Assembly: GCA_948512295.1 (NCBI GenBank)
Contig: CAOQRA010000001.1
Coordinates: 1-64,000, forward strand
Direction of reading: 5' to 3'
Source of the DNA: an uncultured Eubacteriales bacterium
GTDB lineage: Bacteria; Bacillota; Clostridia; Christensenellales; UBA1242
Length of the DNA: 64,000 nucleotides
In this document: piece after piece, positions 1-8,583 of the stretch
Numbering within the stretch: the first letter of the stretch is position 1
Layout: each line of letters starts with the position of its first letter
Position numbers and translations under genes: made by a program
Notes under the pieces: generated by a model
The model's input: only the letters and a program-made list of their open reading frames with translations
What the model was told of the DNA's origin: nothing
Databases searched by the model: none

Positions 1-332
1 ATGCGGCAACCTCTAACGAGGTCGCATTCCGGATTATAGATTAGGTTAAAAGCGATACGCAAGCCTGCGGTAGTAGTGTCAGTATAGTGCCAATCGCGCC
101 TGGCACCAGTGCCACCAATGTCCACCCTAGCACCATACCAGGAGAAGCCTAGAAGAGGCGAGCGCAAGAAGAAGTAACCAGCTTTGTAATCATCGTTTTC
201 CCCTGCACCATCATTTCTTGCCTTTTCTGAAAGCTTTGCTCCCATAAATGCTAAGTACTTTCTACGTGCTGCGTCATATTCGCTTACACTTGGTATGTAT
301 ACTTTCTCTCTTAATATTGTAGGTTTTGCCAT
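1..332 (-). CDS. Partial protein with DUF6273-like / lectin-fold domain
   Basis: The visible N-terminal 110 residues start at an ATG (332) preceded by AGGAG and a good promoter; the 3' end runs off the window. Residues about 53-58 read FFLRSP, followed by a Gly/Arg/Trp-rich stretch and GLRIAFNL near residue 90. That order (WLRSP early, G-x-R-x-A-x late) recalls the DUF6273 and formylglycine-enzyme/C-type-lectin folds found in many gut Firmicutes, in tail-like proteins and in targets of diversity-generating retroelements. There is no signal peptide. It is divergent from holB. The family call is tentative because the C-terminal part is missing. Confidence 0.5.
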   Translation of the reverse strand, partial: MAKPTILREKVYIPSVSEYDAARRKYLAFMGAKLSEKARNDGAGENDDYKAGYFFLRSPLLGFSWYGARVDIGGTGARRDWHYTDTTTAGLRIAFNLIYNPECDLVRGCR

Positions 333-347
333 AATTTACTCCTATAT

Positions 348-376
348 ATTTTAAGTATAGCATATTAGAATGTCAA
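348..376 (-). promoter_or_regulatory. SigA promoter of the truncated gene
   Basis: Read on the minus strand: TTGACA (371-376), a 17-nt spacer, TAAAAT (348-353), then AGGAG and the ATG at 332. Confidence 0.65.
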
Positions 377-434
377 TTTCAAGAGGGGAACAAGATATTT
401 TTCAGCTAGCAATTTTTAATTGCGTTATAATATT

Positions 435-462
435 TTGATTTTGTGTTAAAACATGCTAAAAT
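435..462 (+). promoter_or_regulatory. Promoter of holB, leaderless arrangement
   Basis: TTGATT (435-440), 16-nt spacer, TAAAAT (457-462). Only six bases separate the -10 box from the holB ATG, so transcription should begin at or next to the start codon. Confidence 0.55.
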
Positions 463-468
463 AGGGGC

Positions 469-1428
469 ATGCTTACAGATATTATTTCTAGCACCCCAGA
501 ATTTTTAATGTTAGTTAAGGAAATGGAGAAAAATTCATTCCCTAAAGCTTTGTTGCTTATTAACAAAGATAATGAATACTTGAAACATTTTGCCCGTGCG
601 GTTGCCATGCTTATTTTAGATGGCAGATATGATAAATCCGCTGAAAATGGGCAAAAAGTGTTGTCAAATTCTCACCCTGATGTAAAAACTTATCCACAAG
701 GAGAAAAGCTTTTGGTTGCGGATAGCGAAGCAGTGGTAGAAGAGAGTTTTATTCGTCCGATTTTCGCAAATAAAAAAGTTTTTATTATAAACTCCATTGA
801 CAATTCTATGGATAGCGCTCAAAATAAGCTTTTAAAGGTTGTAGAAGAGCCGTCAAACAATGTCTACATCATTATTACTTGTACAAATGTTAACTTAGTG
901 CTGCCGACAATAAGGTCAAGATGCAATAAGGTGGAACTTGGCAGGCTTGAGGCAGATAAAATTATGTCGCTACTTCCTAAGCTGTCAGAGGATGAAGCGT
1001 CGCTAGTGTTACAGGTGTCAGATGGACAGATTGGAAAGGCTGTGGCATTATCGAAAATGAAAAATTTTATGCAGCTGTGCGAGGATGTACTTTGTGTATT
1101 TACTAAACTTAAAAAAAGCAATGAGGTTTTGGCCTGCGCCAAAAAGTTAAATTCCTATAAGGATTGTACTGCACTAATTTTACAGCTTATGGCTTTCATA
1201 ATAGAGGATATGTTAAAGATTAAAAGTGGGCAAGAGGGAATTGTTAGACTTAAAGGCTTTTTAAATAATTTAAAAGGTGTAAGTGGAGATTACACTGTTA
1301 GAGCATTATGTGAAATTGCAGGGTTGATTAATAAAGTGGAAAAAGAGAAAATTTTTAATGTCAATATGACACTTGCAATTGAAAATTTGTTACTGGGTAT
1401 TTTGGAGGTTAAATATTTATGCAAGTAG
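469..1428 (+). CDS. holB: DNA polymerase III delta' subunit (HolB)
   Basis: Clamp-loader delta' subunit of the replicative DNA polymerase. Residues 121-128 (LLKVVEEP) and the Arg-Ser-Arg-Cys stretch at 149-152 (the SRC motif of clamp-loader AAA+ proteins) are diagnostic. The usual P-loop region near residue 28 is degenerate and the zinc-binding Cys cluster of many delta' proteins is absent, which is acceptable because delta' need not bind ATP. There is no clear Shine-Dalgarno; a -10 box sits six bases upstream of the ATG. The end overlaps the next gene by 10 nt. The holB-ricT-trmN6 order matches the B. subtilis holB-yaaT-yabB region. Confidence 0.9.
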   Translation: MLTDIISSTPEFLMLVKEMEKNSFPKALLLINKDNEYLKHFARAVAMLILDGRYDKSAENGQKVLSNSHPDVKTYPQGEKLLVADSEAVVEESFIRPIFANKKVFIINSIDNSMDSAQNKLLKVVEEPSNNVYIIITCTNVNLVLPTIRSRCNKVELGRLEADKIMSLLPKLSEDEASLVLQVSDGQIGKAVALSKMKNFMQLCEDVLCVFTKLKKSNEVLACAKKLNSYKDCTALILQLMAFIIEDMLKIKSGQEGIVRLKGFLNNLKGVSGDYTVRALCEIAGLINKVEKEKIFNVNMTLAIENLLLGILEVKYLCK

Positions 1429-2240
1429 AAGTTTTTAGTGCAAGATTTTTGCATGGAAGTCATGACTATTATTTTAGTCCTAATGGTTTAGATATTAAAA
1501 AAGGTGAATATGTAATCGTAGATACCGAAAAGGGGAAAGAACTTGTACGCATTACACGCGAAGTAGAAAACATAGATGCCTCAAACTTGGAAGAGCCGCT
1601 TAAGAACGCTATAAGCTGTGCAACCGAAGAGGAAATTAAACGCACCTTTGAAAATGATGAAAAGGCTGCTCGTCTTTTGCCAGATATAAAAGCAATAGTT
1701 CGAGACATGTCACTTGATATGAAGGTAATTTCTGTGGAAGCTGGATTAAATAACAGCAAGATTATTATTAATTTTACGTCTGATAATCGTGTAGATTTTC
1801 GCGAACTTGTAAAGACGCTTGCTGAGAAATTCAAAATGAGAGTAGAGCTAAGACAGATTGGCCCTCGCGATGCGACAAGGTTGCTTGGGGGGCTTGGCGA
1901 GTGTGGCAAAGAATGTTGTTGTCATCAAGGCATTTGCGGCAGAGAGCATGTTTCCATCAAAATGGCCAAAAATCAAGGGTTATCACTCAATCCTAATAAT
2001 ATAAGTGGGTTATGCGGCAAACTTTTATGCTGTCTTGCTTATGAAAATCCATACTATGTGGAAGTTTTAAAAGAAATGCCCAAGGTGGGAAGCTTTGTCA
2101 AAACTCAAGATGGAGAGGGTAAAGTTGTATTTTGCGACTTGCTAAAAAAGGTCGTGGATGTGAAATTCCAAAATGAAAACTCATCTGAGATAAAAAAATA
2201 TTCGGTTAAAGATATAAAATTCAAAAAAAATGAAAACTAA
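1419..2240 (+). CDS. ricT: PSP1-domain protein RicT (YaaT)
   Basis: A 273-residue PSP1-domain protein. The Cys-rich core (Cys162, 166-168, 173, 199, 204, 205, including ECCC and GLCGKLLCC) is the signature of RicT/YaaT. In B. subtilis RicT forms the Fe-S-containing Y-complex with RicA and RicF, which acts with RNase Y in mRNA maturation and affects Spo0A phosphorylation. The gene overlaps holB by 10 nt and trmN6 by 11 nt, so translation is coupled. RicA and RicF are not in the window. Confidence 0.88.
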   Translation: MQVEVFSARFLHGSHDYYFSPNGLDIKKGEYVIVDTEKGKELVRITREVENIDASNLEEPLKNAISCATEEEIKRTFENDEKAARLLPDIKAIVRDMSLDMKVISVEAGLNNSKIIINFTSDNRVDFRELVKTLAEKFKMRVELRQIGPRDATRLLGGLGECGKECCCHQGICGREHVSIKMAKNQGLSLNPNNISGLCGKLLCCLAYENPYYVEVLKEMPKVGSFVKTQDGEGKVVFCDLLKKVVDVKFQNENSSEIKKYSVKDIKFKKNEN

Positions 2241-2949
2241 TACAAATCAAATTGAAGATTTGCAATGTGGAGGCTTAAAAATTATTCAAAATAAAAGCCT
2301 CTATACTTTTACTTCAGATGCGGTAATACTTGCTAACTTTATTCGAATTAAAAGAAATCAAAAAGCACTGGAGATTGGTACAGGTAGTGGTGTAATATCA
2401 ATACTTCTTACAGCTAAGACGCAGTGCAAAAATTTTGTGGCTTTTGAAATGCAAGAGGCAATGGCAAGTTTAGCAAAAGAAAATGTTAAACTTAACAACT
2501 TGCAGGATAAAATTCAAGTTGTTAATGACAAAATTCAAAACTACAATAAATATTATAAAAAAGGCGAGTTTGATGTTGTATTTTCAAACCCGCCATATAT
2601 GCTTTCAAATGATAATCAAGAGAACACTATTCGCAGCCTTGCGCGTCACGACAAATGTTTAAAAATACAGGAACTTGCATTTTCCGCAGCCTCTGCACTT
2701 AAAGTGGGTGGCACATTTTATTGTATATATACAGCCACTCGTGCGGCTGAACTTATATATACTTTGATTAATTGCAAGCTTCAACCTAAAACCATTTTCT
2801 TTACAGAAAACGGCAAAGGCAGCATTAATCTAATTGTGGTTGAGGCCGTCAAAGGTGGAAAATTTGGTGTCAAAGTGCTGCCTAACCTTATTACCAATGA
2901 CTTGGAGGGAAACTATCTTGAAAGTTTGCACACTCAAAACTTTAAATAG
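2230..2949 (+). CDS. trmN6: tRNA1(Val) adenine-37 N6-methyltransferase-like protein
   Basis: Class I SAM-dependent methyltransferase of the YfiC/TrmN6 (YabB) family. Motif I is EIGTGSG (48-54) and the catalytic motif for exocyclic-amine methylation is NPPY (120-123). The N-terminal phrase around residues 23-33 (LYTFTSDAVIL) matches the family's F/Y-x-x-D-A-x-L-L opening. It is third in the operon after holB and ricT and converges on the next gene with a one-base gap. The exact tRNA substrate is inferred from family membership. Confidence 0.85.
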   Translation: MKTNTNQIEDLQCGGLKIIQNKSLYTFTSDAVILANFIRIKRNQKALEIGTGSGVISILLTAKTQCKNFVAFEMQEAMASLAKENVKLNNLQDKIQVVNDKIQNYNKYYKKGEFDVVFSNPPYMLSNDNQENTIRSLARHDKCLKIQELAFSAASALKVGGTFYCIYTATRAAELIYTLINCKLQPKTIFFTENGKGSINLIVVEAVKGGKFGVKVLPNLITNDLEGNYLESLHTQNFK

Positions 2950-2950
2950 C

Positions 2951-3679
2951 CTATTCGCTTTCAGCTTCTTGCTGCATTAGCCTTGCGGCAGAACTTAAAT
3001 TGATGAGCCCTCGATAGAAAGGGTTTTTATTATGTTCGCCAGGATCTAAAGTGACAAGAGTGGCTATTTTATCGCAAACGACCTCATCAAGATAATATGG
3101 GTCAAATTCGACACTTGCATTTGCAAGCTCTGTTATACCATTTTTGTTTTCTTTTATAAGTTTAAATGCTTTTTTAAAAAGCTTGTCATAAGTAGTATCA
3201 ATTTCTAATAGTCCCTCAAAATAGGATATATCCTTTAGCACCCTTTTCTTAATGGAAAGATTGCCTGCTTTGATTTTTGCTTCTTGCTCTGCAAGATAGC
3301 GGCGAATGATTTCTATGTTTCCACCATTCAAAATATAATGAGTGAACACACTACACATTTTTTCAGCGACTTGTGAATTTGTGCCTTTTGCTTGGCACGC
3401 TAAAAACCACTTTGTGACATCGCTTGTAAAGGGCGCGATGTCTGTGTCAAAGTTTACAATTGCAAGCACTTCAGGGTTTGTTTCATAGTATTTTAAAAGT
3501 TCATGGGCTTCCTTTTGCAAAACATGAAAAGGGGTGTTTAAAAGTTTTTGTTTGTCTTGGTTTTTGACAAATTCTGTTGTCTTTTTTAATGACTCATCGA
3601 ATACGTTAAAGTTTGTGTGAGCCTGCAAAAGTTCATAGGTATGGTTACAGTCTGGCAAAAAATAAGTGTAATAATTCAT
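2951..3679 (-). CDS. Hypothetical helical protein
   Basis: I do not recognise this 242-residue protein. It looks soluble and mostly alpha-helical, with no signal peptide, membrane segment or obvious catalytic motif. The start at 3679 is chosen because GGAGG lies seven bases upstream; a longer frame opens 11 codons earlier without a ribosome-binding site. Residue use is ordinary for the genome (Lys, Glu, Tyr, Asn rich). It stands alone, convergent with trmN6 and downstream of the ABC gene on the same strand. Confidence 0.7.
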   Translation of the reverse strand: MNYYTYFLPDCNHTYELLQAHTNFNVFDESLKKTTEFVKNQDKQKLLNTPFHVLQKEAHELLKYYETNPEVLAIVNFDTDIAPFTSDVTKWFLACQAKGTNSQVAEKMCSVFTHYILNGGNIEIIRRYLAEQEAKIKAGNLSIKKRVLKDISYFEGLLEIDTTYDKLFKKAFKLIKENKNGITELANASVEFDPYYLDEVVCDKIATLVTLDPGEHNKNPFYRGLINLSSAARLMQQEAESE

Positions 3680-3767
3680 AATTTCCTCCGAATAATTGTA
3701 TTTTAACACCACTAAAGCTTTTTGTCAATATGCAATAAGGAGGCTAAATGAAAAAACGCAAGAAAGA

Positions 3768-5441
3768 TTATCTTGCATTTTTATTTTTTATTTTTTCCAG
3801 TTTAACTTTACCGTTTTTAATTTCATAGATTGCTTGTGCAAGATTGTCATAGCTATCGTTGTGAGTGAAGACGATAAGCGTGCGTTTATCTATCTCGCAG
3901 GTGGAGATAATGTTTTGAAGTATGGTGCTGAAATCCGGGGATACTTTTTCAGGATATTCATAAATCATCAAAATTTTACACTTACTTAAAGACGCACGAA
4001 TAACTCCAATCCAAAACCTACTCTCTTCCTCAGTTATGTCAGAGATGTTTGTGTCATAACCATAGGGCAGTGAATTTATTACTTTTTCAAGGCCGAGCTC
4101 TTGTACTTGAGAAGTGATGAAGTTAAAATCATTATTGGCGATAAGTAAGTTTTCTTTGACGGTTCCGTTTATAAAAATCGGGTGTGATGAACAATAATCG
4201 ATATGATTTTTAAAAGTCTTTACATTATAGTCATACAAATTTAAATTGTCTAGCAAAACTTCTCCGCTGTTTGGTTTAATTCTTCTTCGCAGCATATCAA
4301 ATATCGCACGTTTGCCACTGCCGCGTTCGCCTTTAATAATGTTTACAGCATTCATTTTAAAGGATATATCAATATTTTTTAGTTGTACATTTGCTGCGTT
4401 AACGCTGACATCTATAAAGCCTAAGTTGTACCCTTCACACATTTTATTGACATTCCCATATTGAATCATTTGTTTTTCATTGAGTGAAAGTATTAGGTTT
4501 ATTCGATCTACATCTACGCGTACCTTTTCTACTCCTCCAAATTTGCTGTAAAGCGTATTTAATTTTTCGGTGCAGGAGGTTAAATATGGCACGATTATTA
4601 AATAGATTCCAAGCTCAAGTGAACCTTGTGTCACAAAATATATAAGTAGTGCAGTAATTGAATATACAACTATATTCCACACTATGTAGTAAAGGTTGTT
4701 TTGATATGATGAATTGATATAATATTTTTTATATTCTTTATTAAAGTCATCTATATGACCCAGAAGTTTATTTTTATAGTCTTCTTTTGCGTCAAGTTCT
4801 TCAATAACATTTTTGCCTGATAGAATGTTTGAGTATTCTTTAAATGAATTGTCTTTTGTTTCGTATCTTTTTTTAAGTAATTTTCCAAGTTTGACATTGA
4901 AATATCGGTATACAAAAAAGTTTATCACGCCTAGCACTGTAACGATTAATCCTGCAAACCAGTTTGATATGTAAATTGTGACTATTGCAATTATGACTTG
5001 CACTAGGTAGGACAATGTATTGGCAATATATTCTGGAAACTCGCAGGCTTCTCCCATATTGTTTTGTGCAATATTGATTATTTTTTCAGTAGACAACTTT
5101 TTGAGATGTTTTTCGTCACTGTTAAAAATTTTATCATAGATCTTTTTGGTTATATTTAACCTTATGGAGCTGTAAACTTTGCAATAACATTTATACTCCA
5201 AATGTAAAATATAATTTCTAAGGACGATGTCCAAAAGCTCTATCCCTAGCCAAAAGAACGCACCTTGCCAGTTTGCATTGTATAAGCAATTTATAGTCTT
5301 TGCTGCAAATATCGTCATCGATGCGTAAATCACGGCATAAATGATGTAACACAAAATTTGCAAAGTCCATGCAGTTTTATTTGGCTGACATAGTTTATAC
5401 CAACGCTTTATAATGTTTTCATTTTTATTAATTTGTTCCAT
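3768..5441 (-). CDS. ABC exporter half-transporter with degenerate ATPase
   Basis: A 557-residue fused exporter: a six-helix transmembrane domain (about residues 25-290) followed by a nucleotide-binding domain (about 340-550). The Walker A is GERGSGKR (371-378), keeping the Lys but with Arg where Ser/Thr should bind Mg. The Q-loop Gln is Ser (417-419), the LSGGQ signature is replaced by DITEEESR (468-475), and Walker B reads ILMIYE (490-495), with Tyr instead of Asp but the catalytic Glu kept. The switch His (527) is present. Typical exporters pair such a subunit with a competent one, but no partner is adjacent. A leaderless promoter precedes it. Substrate unknown. Confidence 0.8.
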   Translation of the reverse strand: MEQINKNENIIKRWYKLCQPNKTAWTLQILCYIIYAVIYASMTIFAAKTINCLYNANWQGAFFWLGIELLDIVLRNYILHLEYKCYCKVYSSIRLNITKKIYDKIFNSDEKHLKKLSTEKIINIAQNNMGEACEFPEYIANTLSYLVQVIIAIVTIYISNWFAGLIVTVLGVINFFVYRYFNVKLGKLLKKRYETKDNSFKEYSNILSGKNVIEELDAKEDYKNKLLGHIDDFNKEYKKYYINSSYQNNLYYIVWNIVVYSITALLIYFVTQGSLELGIYLIIVPYLTSCTEKLNTLYSKFGGVEKVRVDVDRINLILSLNEKQMIQYGNVNKMCEGYNLGFIDVSVNAANVQLKNIDISFKMNAVNIIKGERGSGKRAIFDMLRRRIKPNSGEVLLDNLNLYDYNVKTFKNHIDYCSSHPIFINGTVKENLLIANNDFNFITSQVQELGLEKVINSLPYGYDTNISDITEEESRFWIGVIRASLSKCKILMIYEYPEKVSPDFSTILQNIISTCEIDKRTLIVFTHNDSYDNLAQAIYEIKNGKVKLEKIKNKNAR

Positions 5442-5448
5442 GAATGTA

Positions 5449-5476
5449 ATTTTACATAAATTTTTAAAATTGTCAA
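5449..5476 (-). promoter_or_regulatory. Promoter of the degenerate ABC gene, leaderless arrangement
   Basis: Minus strand: TTGACA (5471-5476), 16-nt spacer, TAAAAT (5449-5454), then seven bases to the ATG at 5441. No Shine-Dalgarno fits between them. Confidence 0.65.
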
Positions 5477-5487
5477 ATATATGTCAT

Positions 5488-5994
5488 CTAAATAACTTTA
5501 CATAACAAGCACGCCAAGATTGAGCCTACCAGTGCACATATTAATGCCACAGGTATAGCATACAGCAATTTTTTTACTTTGGTTTGTGAAAAATAAACAG
5601 TTGCGACGTAGAAAATGGTTTCGCTGCAACCTAAAATCACACATGCACAACGCGAAATGTAGCTGTCGGCGCCATAGGTTGAGAGGACGTTTTCAAGTAG
5701 AGCATAACTTCCAGAACCAGTAAATGGGCGAAGTAGTACAAGTTCAATCAGTTCGGAAGGGATGCCTAAAAATGTAAAAACGGGAGAAAGCGCGCTTGCA
5801 AGCATACTTGTAATACCGCTTGCTCTAAGCAGTGCAACCGCAATCATGATGGTTGCAATAAAGGGGAAAATATCAAGCACTAAAGGTATGGCTTTTTTTG
5901 CGCCATTTACAAAAGTGTCATAAGTGTTGACCTTTTTGCGATAGCAATATACAAAAAGCAAAAGAAAGATTATTGGCAGAATGTACGCGCTCAT
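5488..5994 (-). CDS. spmB: Spore maturation protein B (SpmB)
   Basis: A 168-residue membrane protein with four or five hydrophobic helices, of the nucleoside-recognition (Gate) family. The phrases LLRPFTGSGSYA (about 87-98) and GCSETIFYVATVYF (about 123-136) are characteristic of SpmB. SpmA and SpmB are needed for full dehydration of the spore core. The start overlaps the spmA stop by 4 nt (ATGA), so the pair is translationally coupled. Confidence 0.88.
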   Translation of the reverse strand: MSAYILPIIFLLLFVYCYRKKVNTYDTFVNGAKKAIPLVLDIFPFIATIMIAVALLRASGITSMLASALSPVFTFLGIPSELIELVLLRPFTGSGSYALLENVLSTYGADSYISRCACVILGCSETIFYVATVYFSQTKVKKLLYAIPVALICALVGSILACLLCKVI

Positions 5995-6554
5995 TTCTTC
6001 CTCCTAAAACGACTAAAGAGTTTAACAAGCGTGACACCAAGTACTGATGTGCAAATGGTGGAAAGTATAGTTGGCAGTATGATGTCGGCAGCATTTAAGC
6101 TTTCTGCCGCAGCACGAAGCCCAATAACCGTGGAGGGAAGAAGTTGAATTGAGGTTGCATTTATGACAATCAGCATAATCATTGCAGTGTTTGCTATGCC
6201 AGTGCCATCGTCTAAAGCCTGCATAGCTTTTATACCCATCGGGGTGGCAGCATTTCCAAGCCCCAGCATATTGGCTGACATATTAAGCGCAATCATTTTT
6301 TCAATTTCACGATTGTCAATTTTGAAAAGTTTTTTTATAAGTGGATGTAAAAGCTTAGCAAGGTGAGCACTCAGTCCGCTTGCATCCACAAGCTCAAGTA
6401 TACCCAGCCAAACAGCATACACGCCACAAAGTTCTAGACAAAGCTTAAGCGCTCCGCCACTTGCTTCAATCATAACAGACAGCACCGAGGAGGGATCGGT
6501 GGAAAGGAGCAATGCGATAGAGCTGCATATCATTAAAAGCCAGATTTTGTTCAT
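5991..6554 (-). CDS. spmA: Spore maturation protein A (SpmA)
   Basis: A 187-residue polytopic membrane protein, partner of SpmB. The stretch NMSANMLGLGNAATPMG (about 92-108) is the family hallmark. There is no Shine-Dalgarno; a TATATT box (minus strand, 6560-6565) ends five bases before the ATG, so the mRNA may be leaderless. It is divergent from tatD across a short intergenic region. No sporulation sigma-factor promoter could be assigned with confidence. Confidence 0.88.
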   Translation of the reverse strand: MNKIWLLMICSSIALLLSTDPSSVLSVMIEASGGALKLCLELCGVYAVWLGILELVDASGLSAHLAKLLHPLIKKLFKIDNREIEKMIALNMSANMLGLGNAATPMGIKAMQALDDGTGIANTAMIMLIVINATSIQLLPSTVIGLRAAAESLNAADIILPTILSTICTSVLGVTLVKLFSRFRRKK

Positions 6555-6591
6555 GAAGTAATATATGCTTTATGGACAAGGGTTAGAAGGG

Positions 6592-6620
6592 TTGACTTTC
6601 TTGATAAAAATTGATATATT
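6592..6620 (+). promoter_or_regulatory. SigA promoter of tatD-ksgA
   Basis: TTGACT (6592-6597), 17-nt spacer, TATATT (6615-6620), followed by TTAGGAG and the tatD ATG at 6637. Confidence 0.75.
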
Positions 6621-6636
6621 TTGTTAGGAGAAAAAT

Positions 6637-7404
6637 ATGTTCATTGATACTCACGCACACTTATATAATGAGAAGTTTGAGGGGAAATTAAAAGAGGTTT
6701 TAACTTTTTGCAAGCAGCAAAAAGTTGATAAAATCATATGTTCGGCGGCGGATATAGCTTCTGCATATCAAGCAGTCATGCTTGCAGATAAGTTTGACAA
6801 TATTTATGCGACCATAGGTGTTCATCCTCAGGATTGCGTTAATTTTAGCGAAAAAGACTTAAAAACTCTTGAAGCTTTGGCTAAAAATGAAAAAGTTGTG
6901 GGAATCGGAGAGATAGGTCTAGAATATCTTGATGGTTGTCCAGATAAAGAAATACAAAAAACTGCTTTTTTAAATCAAATTAAACTTGCGTATAAATTAC
7001 AGCTTCCAATTGTTATTCATTGCCGCGAAGCTGTAGGCGATTGTTTAAAATTATTAAAAGAAAATCAGAAGTTTTTAAATTTCGGCGGTACTTTTCATTG
7101 TTTTAGTGAAAGCATAGAAAGCGCTAATGAAGTTTTAAAACTTGGCTTGCATATTTCCATAGGTGGCGTCGTAACTTTTAAAAACGGTAAGCGCTTGCAA
7201 GAAGTCGCACCAGCCATACCACTCGATAGATTATTGCTTGAAACTGATTGTCCATATCTTGCACCAGAGCCATATCGCGGTACGCTTAATCATCCTGGGA
7301 ACATTCCAATCATAGCGCAAAAAATTGCAACGCTTAAAGGGCTAAGTTTGCAAGAGATTGAAACCGCAACCACACAAAACGCAAGGAGGCTATTTAAAAT
7401 ATGA
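6637..7404 (+). CDS. tatD: TatD family metal-dependent hydrolase
   Basis: A 255-residue amidohydrolase-fold (TIM barrel) nuclease. Metal ligands are visible in order: HAH (residues 6-8), GIGEIGLEY, the HCREA His, the HCFS His and the ETDCPYL Asp near residue 205. TatD enzymes act as 3'-5' DNA/RNA exonucleases or D-tyrosyl deacylase-like hydrolases; the substrate cannot be told from sequence. A ribosome-binding site (AGGAG) precedes the ATG. The gene overlaps ksgA by 4 nt. In Bacillus rnmV lies between them; it is missing here. Confidence 0.9.
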   Translation: MFIDTHAHLYNEKFEGKLKEVLTFCKQQKVDKIICSAADIASAYQAVMLADKFDNIYATIGVHPQDCVNFSEKDLKTLEALAKNEKVVGIGEIGLEYLDGCPDKEIQKTAFLNQIKLAYKLQLPIVIHCREAVGDCLKLLKENQKFLNFGGTFHCFSESIESANEVLKLGLHISIGGVVTFKNGKRLQEVAPAIPLDRLLLETDCPYLAPEPYRGTLNHPGNIPIIAQKIATLKGLSLQEIETATTQNARRLFKI

Positions 7405-8183
7405 TTGAGCATAATTTTAAAAAACGTTTTGGTCAGAATTTTTTATCGGACAAAAACTTATTAGACGCAATTGTGCGAGATGCTGAGGTGTCGCTTTGTG
7501 ATGAGGTTTTGGAAATAGGTGCTGGAGCAGGGGCGTTAACTATGGCGCTTGCAAAACAAGTTAAAAAAGTCGTCAGTTACGAGATAGACAGAGATTTGCT
7601 TCCAAGTCTTAAGGCTTTGTGTTTGCCTAATGTTAGTTTTATCTTAGGGGATGCGCTTAAAATTGATATCAAAGAAATAGAAAATCACTTTCAAGGTGAA
7701 TATTCGCTTGTCGCAAATTTGCCTTACTATATAACCTCGCCTCTAATTTTTAAGTTTTTAGAACAGGCTACTCGCCTTAAGAGCATGACAATCATGGTGC
7801 AGAAAGAAGTCGCACAGCGCATTTGCAGCAAATGTGGTGACAAAGATTATGGGCTACTTTCTGTTATGGTTGCATTTTATGGAGAGGCTAACACAACAAG
7901 AATAGTTTCAAGAAAGATGTTTAATCCAATGCCGAAAGTGGATAGTGCGGTCGTAAATATCAAAATTGATCACAAATTCCCTAAACTAAACTCGGAGGCT
8001 TTTACTAAATTTGTAAAAGCATGTTTTGCTATGCGAAGAAAAACACTTCAGAATAATCTTCAAACAGCGGGATATTCAAAAGTCTTATTAGAGTCGCGAC
8101 TTAATTTGCTTGATTTAAAAGCAAGAGCGGATAGTTTAAGCTTGCAAGAGCTGGTTGAAATTTTTGAAAAAGTGAATGGTTGA
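7401..8183 (+). CDS. ksgA: 16S rRNA dimethyladenosine transferase (KsgA/RsmA)
   Basis: SAM-dependent dimethylation of the two adjacent adenosines in helix 45 of 16S rRNA, a late 30S assembly checkpoint. Seen in the 260 residues: KKRFGQNFLSD at the N terminus, motif I EIGAGAGALT (about 40-49), the catalytic NLPYY motif followed by ITSPLI (about 110-120), and a C-terminal helical domain with FAMRRKTLQNNL. Length is normal. It is translationally coupled to tatD by an ATGA overlap. Confidence 0.93.
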   Translation: MIEHNFKKRFGQNFLSDKNLLDAIVRDAEVSLCDEVLEIGAGAGALTMALAKQVKKVVSYEIDRDLLPSLKALCLPNVSFILGDALKIDIKEIENHFQGEYSLVANLPYYITSPLIFKFLEQATRLKSMTIMVQKEVAQRICSKCGDKDYGLLSVMVAFYGEANTTRIVSRKMFNPMPKVDSAVVNIKIDHKFPKLNSEAFTKFVKACFAMRRKTLQNNLQTAGYSKVLLESRLNLLDLKARADSLSLQELVEIFEKVNG

Positions 8184-8200
8184 GTTTTCTTTGCGATTAT

Positions 8201-8366
8201 GTCATTCTGAGCGGCTTAGCCGCGTACTTACTTTTTTAGACTTAGCCGCTAAGTATTGTCATTCTGAGGGCAAAGCCCGAAGAATCTTTTAGAACAACTC
8301 AATGCACAAAGTAATCATAAAAAGATCCTTCGGCTCGCTCGCATAGCTCGCCGCTTAGGATGACAT
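8201..8366. repeat. Interspersed repeat copy 1 (GTCATTCTGAG family)
   Basis: Fills most of the 400-bp gene-free stretch after ksgA. Two GTCATTCTGAG units (8201 and about 8257) are followed by CCGAAGAATCTTTT and then, after about 35 bases, by an inverted counterpart (AAAAAGATCCTTCGG ... GGATGACAT). The whole could fold as a long imperfect hairpin. Related units recur at 11310, 15059, 32875, 34264 and about 51603. It holds no open reading frame of note. Confidence 0.8.
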
Positions 8367-8522
8367 ACTCGGGCGTTGCATTCACTCGTAAGCCTTGTTT
8401 TGAAGAGTTAGGTTTGTTATGCTGAAACAAGTTACGTGAAACTAGAAAAACTTTTATATAAAATTCTTTATTAAACATGTAAAAATTGCTTATATAAAAT
8501 TATAATTTCCTTTCAAATATTG

Positions 8523-8551
8523 TTGTATTTTGAATTTTTATTTGTTATAAT
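8523..8551 (+). promoter_or_regulatory. SigA promoter of the VirB6-like gene
   Basis: TTGTAT (8523-8528), 17-nt spacer, extended -10 TGTTATAAT (TATAAT at 8546-8551), followed by AAAGGAGGG and the TTG start at 8584. Confidence 0.75.
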
Positions 8552-8583
8552 GTAAATATTAATATAGAAAGGAGGGAAGATAA

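Noticed and set aside
8201..8366. Insertion sequence ends (inverted repeats)
   Set aside because: Halves are inverted but there is no transposase or target-site duplication, and the internal order differs between copies.
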